Positions 1-9,649 of a DNA stretch of 64,000 bases are shown piece by piece (the first letter of the stretch is position 1; every line of letters starts with the position of its first letter). The DNA lies in assembly GCA_010015655.1 (NCBI GenBank), contig ML976710.1:104133-168132 (forward strand). Reading direction: 5' to 3'. A model generated the notes under the pieces. It made no database searches, had not been told where the DNA came from, and saw only the letters and a program-made list of their open reading frames with translations. Origin of the DNA: Bimuria novae-zelandiae CBS 107.79 (taxonomy: Eukaryota; Ascomycota; Dothideomycetes; Pleosporales; Didymosphaeriaceae). Made by a program: the position numbers and the translations under genes.

Positions 1-689
1 ATATTTTTAACCTAGCTTAATTATATAGCCTTATTAGTCGCCTAATAGATAAGGCTTAGTGGTAAGGCTACTCTATCCGCGCATACACATGCTAGGATAG
101 TAACCTATTTATAAGACCTATCTTAGAGAGATGCTCTAACCTCCTTCTTCTCTTACATCTGTCTGCTAAACACCCGTTTTAATCTACTAATAATACTAAT
201 TAAGCAGCCCTTTTCATCTATATTATACGTATAATAAGGCTTAATATTATATTCCTTAATTTTATTATATAGGAAGTTAAAATATAGGCTATATTTATTG
301 CCTAAGTTAGCGTTATAGTAATTACTGTCCATACTAGCTGCCTATTAAGAGATTAGGTAGATACTATATTAGTTAATAAAGTAAGTAACCTAGCTCTTAC
401 TTACTAGTTCTTTAGCTATTATTAACGCGAAATTTCGTATTATCTCTTTCGTAGGTGGTAAGTAACGCGCTATAAGTCCCTCTATGTATTTAATAAGCTC
501 TGCCTCTTGTTATGGAGTAAGCTTTTATTGGTTGGTAATCTTTGATGCGTGCGACTGTGTAACTGCGCGGTGCCGCCGCGATAGAGTTAAGCGCTCAACG
601 CCATGCTCGTTAGCTATTTTCGTATAACAGAGTTCATCGCTGGGATCTAGCGAGTCTATCTCTGCAAGCGCATCGTCAATTGGAGCCAT
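1..689 (-). pseudogene. pogo/Fot1-like transposase, N-terminal part (RIP-degraded)
   Basis: Read on the minus strand from the ATG at 687-689, the frame begins MAPIDDALAEIDSLDPSDEL and continues through a helix-turn-helix segment (KIANEHGVERLTLSRRHRAV) and a stretch like the CENP-B DNA-binding half of pogo-family transposases (QEAELIKYIEGLIARYLPPT). The first ~150 nt are clean. Further in, glutamine codons read as TAA and the AT content rises, as expected from RIP. The frame runs off the left edge of the window, so the DDE catalytic half is not seen. It is separate from the neighbouring 764-2690 element, which is on the other strand and has its own terminal repeats. The family call is from remembered pogo/Fot1 N-terminal sequence patterns. 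Confidence 0.7.
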
Positions 690-763
690 ATTGGTGGAGT
701 TGTGTGGTGTGGAAGTTTGACATGTTTTCGGGCCGAGCGTGCATCACGCGCACGGATACGTTA

Positions 764-809
764 AGTCGGGCACCCTAGTTTCCGACACCCCATAGTTTCC
801 GACAGCCCC
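764..809 (+). repeat. Left terminal inverted repeat of the Fot1-like element
   Basis: Starts AGTCGGGCACCCTAGTTTCC. The outer 28 bases match the reverse complement of 2663-2690 exactly, and a second TTTCCGACA block lies just inside. It is preceded by the TA target duplication at 762-763. Confidence 0.92.
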
Positions 810-2644
810 GCAACCTCGCCCCCCACCATGCACCACAACCAAATATTAACTTTAAATAACTTAATTCTTTACTAATTTTAAAAATATTTTTTGCACTATT
901 TTTGCTGCCTTTAAATAGCTAGATATATAGAAGAAGATGTCTAGAATACGCTTACAGATCTTAAATCTAGGGTCGCTTTAGCTACTACTACTACCTAACA
1001 CGGGGTCCTACGCAACACTCTTTACGGCTACTTTAATAGTGCCTAACCCTATTAGTACGCTTACGATAGTGAATAATAGCTTATAACTATTTAAAAAGAG
1101 CTTTTAGAGAAATAAATTCTTTAGCAAAAGGCCCTTAGTTATACGCTAACGCACGCGTAAGTATAGGCTATTATAATTACTATTTTTAAGTAATAGGGTA
1201 ACTATAAGAACCTAAGAAAGAAGTGGACTAGTTACTTTATATAATGCTACCTAGCTATTAAATTAAAGTTAGGTTGCTGGACTAGCTAGGAACGCGTAAA
1301 TAAGGCTACTCTAGAAAATATTAGGCACTTATTTAACCTGTATAAAACGGTAAGCTAGATTCCCCCCCGGCGCAGGTATAATGCTAACAAGGGCGGTATT
1401 ATAGAGGGCTAAGGCATTAATAGGCTTGTTATAGGCTCCTTGCAAGAGAGTCTAAACACTATACTAGTTAAGATAATAAATACCTATATTTAGACCTCTA
1501 TAGTAGAGTGTATCTCTGCGCTCGGCATCGCTCTAGACCCCCTTATTATCTTTAAGGCTAAGAGCATCCAGGATTAGTGGTTTAAGAAGGAGTTTTTAGC
1601 TTAAAACTTAGGCTAGCATGTTACCTTTTTGTAAAATAAATAGACGAGTAATAACATCGCTGTTAAGTGGCTAGAAAAGGTGTTTTTACCACAGACTAAG
1701 CCTAATAATCCCTTTAAGGCACGGTTACTTATCGTTAATAGCTATAGTAGTTATACTTTAAACAAATTTATAACTATATATTACTTAAATAATATCTACT
1801 TACTCTTTTTCCTTGCCTATACTTTACATCTACTCTAGCCTTTAGATTTAGGCTGTTTCTTAAGTCTGAAGGCGGCGTATCGGCGCTTTATCGGCGAATA
1901 TACAGCTTAGATAGATAAAATAAAGCTTGGGAAGGCTAAGTTTCTTAAATTTTATGTAAAAGTACGTAAAATCGGCCTTCAAGAGCAGTGCATCTAATCT
2001 AGGTAGAAGGCAATAGGCTTATACCCTAAGAGCGTAAGGAAGCCCTTAGGTTCTCGCTAGGTAGTAGTACGCGAATGGCTGTTAACACCACCCCCTTCTA
2101 CTATAGATATTAGGACGCTAAAACGCGGCAGCAATGTTATAAAGCTATTTTTTAGAAAGAACTTCTTACTAACTATACAATAATACGTTTAGCTTACTAC
2201 TATAGCGTTTAACTATACCTTAATAATAGTTATTATATAAGACTGTAAGATTGCTTCCTTGCGTAAGCAGGTAGATTAAGCTAACCCGCTAAAACGCTAT
2301 AAAGTTATAACTAATCTAAATAATTTCTTTGTAAGTCTTATAGAAGTTCTCTCTTAAACTAATTAAGAGCCTACTTAACGTGTTCGTAAGGTAAGAAGCG
2401 TAGAGCAAGGGGTTATTATTATAGAGGAAGAGAGTAGCTCTAAAGAGGAAGTAGAGTAATTATTAGTATAACGTTTAGCATGGAATTAATAATTAATACA
2501 ATAGTATCTTAATCGTGATTTAAGTGTAGATAAAGAAAGCGATTAAAATCCTTTAAATACGATTTTTTTAATACTTTTTTAAAATTATTTAATGAAGCTG
2601 TGAGCACATTCGCAACGTAGAGTGGTGGCAGCGGCGAAATTTGG

Positions 2645-2690
2645 CGGGGTGTCGGAAAATGGGGGGTGTCGGAAACTAGGGTGCCCGACT
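2645..2690 (-). repeat. Right terminal inverted repeat of the Fot1-like element
   Basis: Reverse complement of the left end, followed by TA at 2691-2692. The repeats stayed GC-normal while the interior is AT-rich. Confidence 0.92.
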
Positions 2691-2693
2691 TAG

Positions 2694-3085
2694 TCAGTCG
2701 CGTGCGCGCTGCAAGCGGGTGACCTTCGTCGACGCAGTGCAGGCGAACCTCGCCTTACACTCTTTAAGCGCCGCAGCTGCTAAGGGAATGCCTGCGTCTC
2801 TGTACAGCGTGGCAGTGGGCGTGGTGCGGTAGGCGGGGACGACGCCTCTGACCGCTATCGTGAGGGCCTTTTCCAGGGCGGCGATATGCCACCCGAGTCG
2901 TGTGCTGACTTTTTGGTTCTGCGCGGCTCCCATGATCTTGGGGGGCTTCGTGCGCCCTCCATACCAGGCCTCGTTTCCATACAGTAGGCGTGGCAGTACG
3001 CATGAGATTACTGTGGTATCAGGCAAAAGTGAGGTGAGTGGCCCGCGCACAACAGGGGTGTCGCCAAGATGCCGAGCCATGTAAA
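2694..3085 (-). pseudogene. LINE (Tad-like) fragment, region after the reverse transcriptase
   Basis: An open 128-codon minus-strand frame (ATG at 3078-3080) reads MARHLGDTPVVRGPLTSLLP and further LLYGNEAWYGGRTKPPKI. This is the typical segment that follows the reverse transcriptase and precedes RNase H in Tad1-type fungal LINEs. It has no stops and near-normal base composition, so it largely escaped RIP. It lies on the same strand and in the right order to be the continuation of the LINE at 4.4-9.6 kb, cut off from it by the mariner remnant at 3.1-4.2 kb. It is truncated at both ends and not a working gene. Confidence 0.75.
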
Positions 3086-3089
3086 TTTC

Positions 3090-4240
3090 GCACGCTTGTC
3101 CTCTTTTATGTATAAATTTTAGTACCTAGTGTGACCACCTTTCGCATTAATTATAGCCTAGTATCTAGCTAGCATGCTCTTAACAAGCTCCCTAAATACT
3201 TTACTTTTAATTAAGTCCCACGCTTCCTGTATAATATCACGTAGCTAGCTATATGTACGCTACTTACCCCTAGGTAGATTAGGATAATACTACTTAATAT
3301 AGTCCTTTATCTTATTCTATACTGCCTTAATTAGGTTAAGATCTGGCGAGAACGCTGGCCAAAAAATAGGGTAAATTTCTCTTAATTAAAGCTCTTTAAT
3401 TATGTAAGTAGTAGCGTGCCCAGGAGCGCTATCTTATATAAATTAAAGATATAGATTAAGGCGTAGCTATCCGTAAACAAGAGATATAACTCTCTTATAA
3501 TAGCTCTCCTTATTAATACTCTTCTATTCCTTTTCTTAAAACACTGACGGCCCCTTTGTTATACCTAAGAAGCAACCCCAGAACATCCAGCTACGCTTTT
3601 TACGTAGTTTCTTAATAATACAAAAAGGATCTAATTCCTCTTTAGGGCGCCTAGTAACCTACTTCTTACGATGCTAGTTACTAGTTACCTAAGTTTTGTT
3701 ACTCTAGAGGATTATATACTACTACTAGGAAGACTAGTTAGCATAAGCTTTTGCTCACGCGAGGCGTAGCTAATAATTCTTTTTAGTAAGAAGAGGCTTA
3801 GTAAGAGTAACGCAGCGAGTATACCCCCTATTTTATAAAATATTTTAAATTACGTATTTACTAACGCCCTAGTAAGTAAAGGGACCCTTTATAAGGCGTA
3901 GGAAACTTATCTGCCTCCCCTCTTAAAAGGATTTAATAAATTCTTTAAGCTAGTCTACTTATTTATTTATAAGGGAGGGTAAATAACTAGTACGCTTCTT
4001 TAGTATAACGCGTGCGCTAGTAATTGCGTAGGCAACTTATCTTTTTAAGACCTTAAAAAAGTTAGTAATAAATAGGTAAGTGTGCCTAGCTAGACGCAAG
4101 GTACGTATCTAGAGGCGTTAGTTACGAGTGAGGTATTAACGAGTTAGTGTTAATAGGGGAGACATTATAGTGATGTTATGGTGGACAGCACACGACAGAG
4201 GTACAAGCATTATTATATAAATTACATAGAGCTAATGGTA
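3090..4240 (-). mobile_element. Tc1/mariner-type transposon remnant (RIP-degraded)
   Basis: On the minus strand around 3340-3450 the sequence reads DSAPGHATTYIIKEL, a stop, then LREIYPIFWPAFSPDL. This is the second and third catalytic segment of a mariner-type DDE transposase (D-x-A-x-x-H followed by W-P-x-x-S-P-D-L). Other catalytic parts are obscured by many TAA/TAG stops. About 1.1 kb separates the two flanking LINE pieces, a fitting size. I could not define clean terminal repeats or a TA duplication, so both edges are estimates. Confidence 0.7.
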
Positions 4241-4267
4241 TTTCTGTTTAGTGGCGTCCGTTTTATA

Positions 4268-4336
4268 TCGAGTCAGGTATCCCTGCTGTGCGCGGGCCAC
4301 TCACCTTACTTTTGCCTGATACTACAGTACTGCTTT
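4268..4336 (+). repeat. Short inverted copy of a LINE segment
   Basis: About 50 bp here, beginning CCCTGCTGTGCGCGGGCCAC at 4281, match the minus strand of roughly 3003-3055 with only a few C/T differences. Read on the plus strand it encodes GIPAVRGPLTLLLPDTTV, the same peptide as VVRGPLTSLLPDTTV in the LINE fragment at 2694-3085 but in the opposite orientation. The match stops after DTTV. It flanks the mariner remnant, so the two copies are arms of an inverted repeat about 1.2 kb apart. Confidence 0.7.
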
Positions 4337-5276
4337 GCGCAGTGAGCTGGCTAGTAGGCCATGCTAGATCCTGGCAAGGCTATAGATGTGCTATGCGACT
4401 GCGCGTCCTTTAGCTACGTAGGTAGCAACGTGTGTTTTAAAATTAAACTTTTTATTAAAGTAAATACCTAGCTAGCGTAGTACCTTATCTAGTAGTGTAA
4501 GTTAAAAGATAAGCTAATTATTAATTTAAATAAATAGTAAATAGTTACTTTTTTACTTAGTTAGGTGTATTATTTTAAGTTTTTTTAAGGTAAATACTAC
4601 GTAATTAGCGTCTTTTCAGAAATCTATAGCACCTATGTTTTCTGCTAGCATTTCTATATTTTAGTCTAGAGAGTAGAATTACTTATAAAGGTAGATATCG
4701 TCTACGTACCTAAAGCGCCTAGCAGGATCTTGCTAAAGTAGCTCTACTAGATAAAATATATATAGCACTAGTAATAGTGGTGAGCCCTGCGGCATCCCGC
4801 ACTATACTAGGTAGGGCGCTATAGTGGCTTCTCCTAATTACACTTAGACGCGGCGGTCCTAAAGAAAAATTTTTATAATTAAGAAGGCACTATTATGTTA
4901 TCCTTAAACCTTTATTTTATATAAAAGTTAATTTTTAAGAAGTGCGTTAAAGGCACCTTAAATATTTATAGTAACTATAGTAACGTGTTAGCTATTAGAG
5001 AAGACGTCTTCTATATTATATATAAAAGTAGCTACTAGATCTATAGCTAATCTCTTAGAGAAACCTCCTCCGTATTAAGGACTTAGTATGCTATATGCTA
5101 TAGTAGTGCTAGTAAATCTTCTTATTAAAATTCTCTCTAGGCTCTTGCCTAGGCAGGATAGCAGGGCGATAGGTCTTTATAATTTAAGGGAGGATTTATC
5201 CTTTTTACCTATCTTAGGTATTATAATAACCTCTGCGATCCTCCACGCGTAAGGAAAGTAGCTAAGGGCTAAATAG

Positions 5277-5395
5277 TGTCGAACGGAGAGCTTAAAGTGT
5301 ATTAAAGCTATCGAGTGAGACTATATACAGTGCGCTAACCGAGGTCACGTGAGGCGCTCAGGCCAACAACACCACAGTAGGCACTCCCACTGACA
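5277..5395. repeat. Left LTR, 119 bp
   Basis: Starts TGTCGAACGG and ends CCCACTGACA. It is identical to 6257-6375 and is preceded by target duplication AATAG. Confidence 0.85.
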
Positions 5396-5626
5396 CAACC
5401 CCCTGGGCTGAGTAGCAGAACAGTGAGCTCAAGCTAAAAAATAGGGAGAATTGGGTAGATAGGGCCTAAGTCATAGGCACCCCCCAGAATGTCGGTAATA
5501 GTAACAGGGCCGGAGCATAGGGTCCTCGGTGTGGGCACCCCCCGGTAGTTGACAAAGGAGGAAGAGGGAGGGACATCTCAATCTCTTGTAGTCCCAAGCT
5601 CGGTTGATAGGGCTCGTACTTGCGAG

Positions 5627-6256
5627 NNNNNNNNNNNNNNNNNNNNNNNNNNNNNNNNNNNNNNNNNNNNNNNNNNNNNNNNNNNNNNNNNNNNNNNNNN
5701 NNNNNNNNNNNNNNNNNNNNNNNNNNNNNNNNNNNNNNNNNNNNNNNNNNNNNNNNNNNNNNNNNNNNNNNNNNNNNNNNNNNNNNNNNNNNNNNNNNNN
5801 NNNNNNNNNNNNNNNNNNNNNNNNNNNNNNNNNNNNNNNNNNNNNNNNNNNNNNNNNNNNNNNNNNNNNNNNNNNNNNNNNNNNNNNNNNNNNNNNNNNN
5901 NNNNNNNNNNNNNNNNNNNNNNNNNNNNNNNNNNNNNNNNNNNNNNNNNNNNNNNNNNNNNNNNNNNNNNNNNNNNNNNNNNNNNNNNNNNNNNNNNNNN
6001 NNNNNNNNNNNNNNNNNNNNNNNNNNNNNNNNNNNNNNNNNNNNNNNNNNNNNNNNNNNNNNNNNNNNNNNNNNNNNNNNNNNNNNNNNNNNNNNNNNNN
6101 NNNNNNNNNNNNNNNNNNNNNNNNNNNNNNNNNNNNNNNNNNNNNNNNNNNNNNNNNNNNNNNNNNNNNNNNNNNNNNNNNNNNNNNNNNNNNNNNNNNN
6201 NNNNNNNNNNNNNNNNNNNNNNNNNNNNNNNNNNNNNNNNNNNNNNNNNNNNNNNN
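5627..6256. other. Assembly gap (630 N)
   Basis: A run of N inside the small LTR element. The open frames that cross it are artefacts. Confidence 0.99.
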
Positions 6257-6375
6257 TGTCGAACGGAGAGCTTAAAGTGTATTAAAGCTATCGAGTGAGA
6301 CTATATACAGTGCGCTAACCGAGGTCACGTGAGGCGCTCAGGCCAACAACACCACAGTAGGCACTCCCACTGACA
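6257..6375. repeat. Right LTR, 119 bp
   Basis: Identical copy of 5277-5395, followed by AATAG. It begins directly at the end of the N run. Confidence 0.85.
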
Positions 6376-9300
6376 AATAGCACTAGTATAGGCTAGTAAG
6401 ATATATCTAAATATAATACTAGCATGCAGTAAGTATATAAATAATAATTTTATCTATACTAAGTAAGGTGCTTAAGACTCCTGTTATATTACGCTTAACC
6501 TTTTTAGGGAAAAAGTATAAGTCCTAAGAAAAGACGTAATAGTTTTATAATTTTTAATTATTAGGTAGTAAAGCCTCTAGTAGGTTATTACTATTATTGA
6601 AATAGTAGAGTATTACTTATTTAAGCGTTTTAGATTTTTTTTATAGGTTAGTAATATAGCGCCCCTTATAGGCTAGTAGTAAGTCTAGTCTTATTAGCTT
6701 AAGCTTATACTAGCTTATAATTTAAAAACGATTAGAGTCTTCCTTTACGCTATTAATAGTATATTACTAGTATTATCTTTTAGCCTTTCTTATTATAGTT
6801 AGGAAGCTACAAGTCTCTAGGGTCTAGGTACTTATATAGTCCTATTTAGACTTAAGGGACAGGCGCCTAGCGTTAGCGTACTTATTTATTTACTAAGGTA
6901 CTACCTTTTTACTATCCCTTTTTAGGTAGCTAGTTTTACGTAGAGCGTCTTAAAGTAATAAAATTAGCGCTTTAGCGTACTCTTCTACTTAGTATAGGTT
7001 AGAGGCTACTACTATTAAGGGTAGCTATAGTATACCTATTATAACTAGCTAAGTAAAGGGAAGAAGCTTCTTTCTAAAAAGCCTAAAATAATATTATTTA
7101 TAGCTTAGTATACCTTTACTTAGTAGTATTATAACTAAGGTAGCATAATTAGAACTATAGTGCAGGTTATCGCGCACCTCCATCTTAGTAAAGGTAATAT
7201 TAGAGAAGCTAAGGTTTAAGACGTGGCTAGCTTTATAGGTAGCTTTACTAGATTTTCTAATATAGTTTATACTACTAACTATAGCCTAGCGCGTAAGCTT
7301 AGCACTATTTTATAAAGTAATAATACTAGGCTTAAATATATTGTGCTTAGTGTTAAAGTCTCCCCCTACTAGGAATCTTGTTAGGAGGGTAAGATCTATA
7401 ATATACTTTAAAACTAGTATAGTATAAGGCTACCTATAGATATTAAGAATAAAAATTTTATTAATCAAAATCTATTATCTATCCCTGTCCTATAGGGGCC
7501 CTATAGTTATAATATAGAGCTATGCGCCTTTTAGCGTATAAATAAAAACTCTAGGTCTTTATATCTCCTTATACTAAAGATTATTTTAGCTATAAATAAG
7601 TAAGTATAGCTAGTAGCTTAGGTAGTTTAAGGTATAAATACTAGGCTACGTAGCTAGCTCTTAGATATATACTACGTTAATACCTTTTTAAAAAGTCAGT
7701 TTTAAAGCTATAATATAGCTAGGCGAGCTTCGCCCTATATTTATTTAGCTAATTTATATATTATGCTTTCTAAGGGGAGTTCTTTATCTTTATAAAGGTG
7801 AACTTAATATAAGAAATTATTCTTATTACTTATACTTATATCTCTCTCTAATAGAGATAAAGCTATATAATTTTAAGGTCGCGCAACGCTGTGCGCTAAC
7901 ATTACTACTAAATTTAGGTTCCTAGGGATATAAGTAGAGCGTTGTAGGCAGGTAGAGGGCCTTATTAACGCCTCTAGTCCTAGGTTACGTTGCTTATTAG
8001 CGTTTGCTAGCGTTGTTGCTGCACCTGCTGGATGTAAGCTAGAGGCAGTGGGGGCACTGTATAGGCCATCACGGAGTTCCAGTAAGCTATCCTAGGCTGC
8101 CGCGATTGCTACCTCTGTTTTGGTACCTAGGGACGGACGGTTGGCGTGCTTATAGGCCTAGCGACTAGCGCGGCGGTATGTACCTATCTCCCTCCTTGTT
8201 GGCCTAATAACCTGCTTATTAACTCGGCGTGGCGCTGCCAGGCAGTTAATATACCCTACCTAATATAGGCTAAGATAGTTAGCGTACTACACTAGATAGG
8301 TGCATCCTAAGCCTAGGGGGCCTGTGTAGTCCTCTTATTTCTTATTATAGTTATTACAGCGGGGGAGGCGCACGCATTTTAGTAGGTTATAGTAGCCCTA
8401 GTAGCCTAGGTTATGTTATTATATAGCTAGGGTTTTAGTAATCTCCCTTAAGGCACTACTACTACTTAAAAGCCTAAATTATTATACTTTCTTTATAAAA
8501 GAGATAATTTAGATAATAGTTCTATATTTATTAGCACCATACCTTAACTATTTATAATTAGTAGGTAGTAAACCTGTCTATATAGCTACCTTATCCTCTA
8601 TTATGTCGTGTATAACTAGCACTTTTAGGCCTAGCAAGGATTAGTACGCACTAGGGACGTTAGGTATAATATAGTTAAACTATTTCTATAGTAGCTTAGC
8701 TATACTACCTTTTATAGCGCTTATTATTAAATCTTTCTTTCTTTATTCTATAAGGCTGTCTTTTATCTTATTATTAGTAAGGGCAATAGCTTATCTTATC
8801 CTAGTTTTTAAAGTACGAAGTATAGTGCTAAGATTAAGGCCTAGCGTATTATAAATAGCCTTTCTAATTATATATAATAAGCTTTAAAAGAGCTGCTCTA
8901 GCGCAGGCACCGTAATAAAGATTTTAAAATCCTTAGTATTACTTTAACTATAGTAAGTGTGTTTATTAGTAGTAGTCCTAGTACTACTTTAGTTACTACT
9001 AAAGGTAGTATATCTTGTGCTTAAAGGATTCGCGCTAGTAGCTATATTTACCTATATTTTTAGCCCTATAGCCCTGCTATAGTTATAGCTACTATTACTA
9101 GCACTAGTGCTAACGTTAGTATTAATACTCTTAGTGCGGTCTATACGTAAGAGGCTTAACACTAGGGTAGAGTTTTTTAGGGCCTATATAACGCACTAGT
9201 GGAGGGCGTTAGCGACTATTTACTCTTTAGGGAGCTTGTAGGAATTAAGGCAGCTATGTATAGCCTGTGCTAGGGTGTAGATCATGGCCTCTTAGGTGGC

Positions 9301-9649
9301 GGCAGCTTGTTTGGCGGCCGTGATATGGGTTGTTAGGGTTTTAGTTACTATAGTAGTAGCTAGCGCGTTTCTGGTCTGCACTCCTCTACCTAGGTTAAAA
9401 CGTAGTATTACTACTACATGCTACTATAGCTATCTCCTTAAAGGGTGGCTTATATTAAGGTGCCTTGCTAACTCTAGGTTAGCGGGGTAAGTTATTATAG
9501 AGACTTCTAGGGAGAGTCTCGCAGGCGTCTCCATACTATTATTTACTAGCTATAGGTGCTGCAAGGGCAAAGAATAGCTTAAAGATAAGTTTTAAGTATT
9601 TTTAAGATTAAATTTAATAAAAAATATACAGATTTTAACAGGTTCTTAA

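Larger units (their letters stand above)
764..2690 (+). mobile_element. Fot1-like (Tc1/mariner superfamily) DNA transposon, 1.93 kb, RIP-inactivated
   Basis: Both ends are defined. The terminal inverted repeats share a perfect 28-bp outer part, start AGTCGGGCACCCTAG, and lie at 764-791 and 2663-2690, flanked by a TA duplication at 762-763 and 2691-2692. The repeat continues inward to about 46 bp and contains the motif TTTCCGACA twice. The plus strand encodes a ruined pogo-type DDE transposase. Around 1640-1700 one reads ...TSNNIAVKWLEKVFLPQTKP, and around 1720-1850 ...LLIVNSYSSYTLNKF then LLFLPAYTLHLLQPLDLG, matching the catalytic core of Fot1/Tan1-type enzymes. Many stops are TAA/TAG at former Gln/Trp positions. 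TA target duplication and ~1.9 kb length are usual for the family. Confidence 0.9.
5277..6375. mobile_element. Small LTR retrotransposon (TRIM-like) with identical LTRs, around an assembly gap
   Basis: Two identical 119-bp direct repeats (5277-5395 and 6257-6375) begin TGTC and end GACA. They are flanked by the 5-bp duplication AATAG at 5272-5276 and 6376-6380. This is the full signature of an LTR-retrotransposon insertion. The visible interior (5396-5626) is GC-normal, has no long frame, and contains the motif GGCACCCCCC twice. The rest is N. If the gap length is right the whole element is only 1.1 kb, too small for pol, so a non-autonomous TRIM-like element is likely. If the gap length is a placeholder it could be longer. 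It sits inside the RIP-ruined LINE yet is itself unmutated, so it is young. Confidence 0.8.
4400..9600 (-). mobile_element. Tad-like LINE retrotransposon (RIP-ruined), interrupted by a small LTR element
   Basis: Pieces of a LINE appear in order on the minus strand. At about 8340-8400 there is a CCHC-like zinc-knuckle remnant of ORF1 (former Cys/His codons partly mutated). At about 7340-7370 FLVGGDFNTKHN is the GGDFN motif of an APE-type endonuclease. At about 5125-5180 RPIALLSCLGKSLERIL is a reverse-transcriptase motif. At about 4700-4800 QGSPLLLVLYIFYLVELL and FRYVDDIYL carry the YVDD catalytic box (4697-4708). Stops are nearly all TAA/TAG. The element is cut at 5277-6375 by the LTR element. 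Its downstream part is probably the fragment at 2694-3085. The 5' edge near 9600 is uncertain. Confidence 0.8.

Noticed and set aside
5549..6298. Open frames across 5549-6298
   Set aside because: They consist almost wholly of N and are artefacts of the gap.
5277..6375. The 119-bp direct repeat as an assembly duplication
   Set aside because: The TG...CA ends and the outside AATAG duplication fit a real LTR insertion better; kept only as an alternative.
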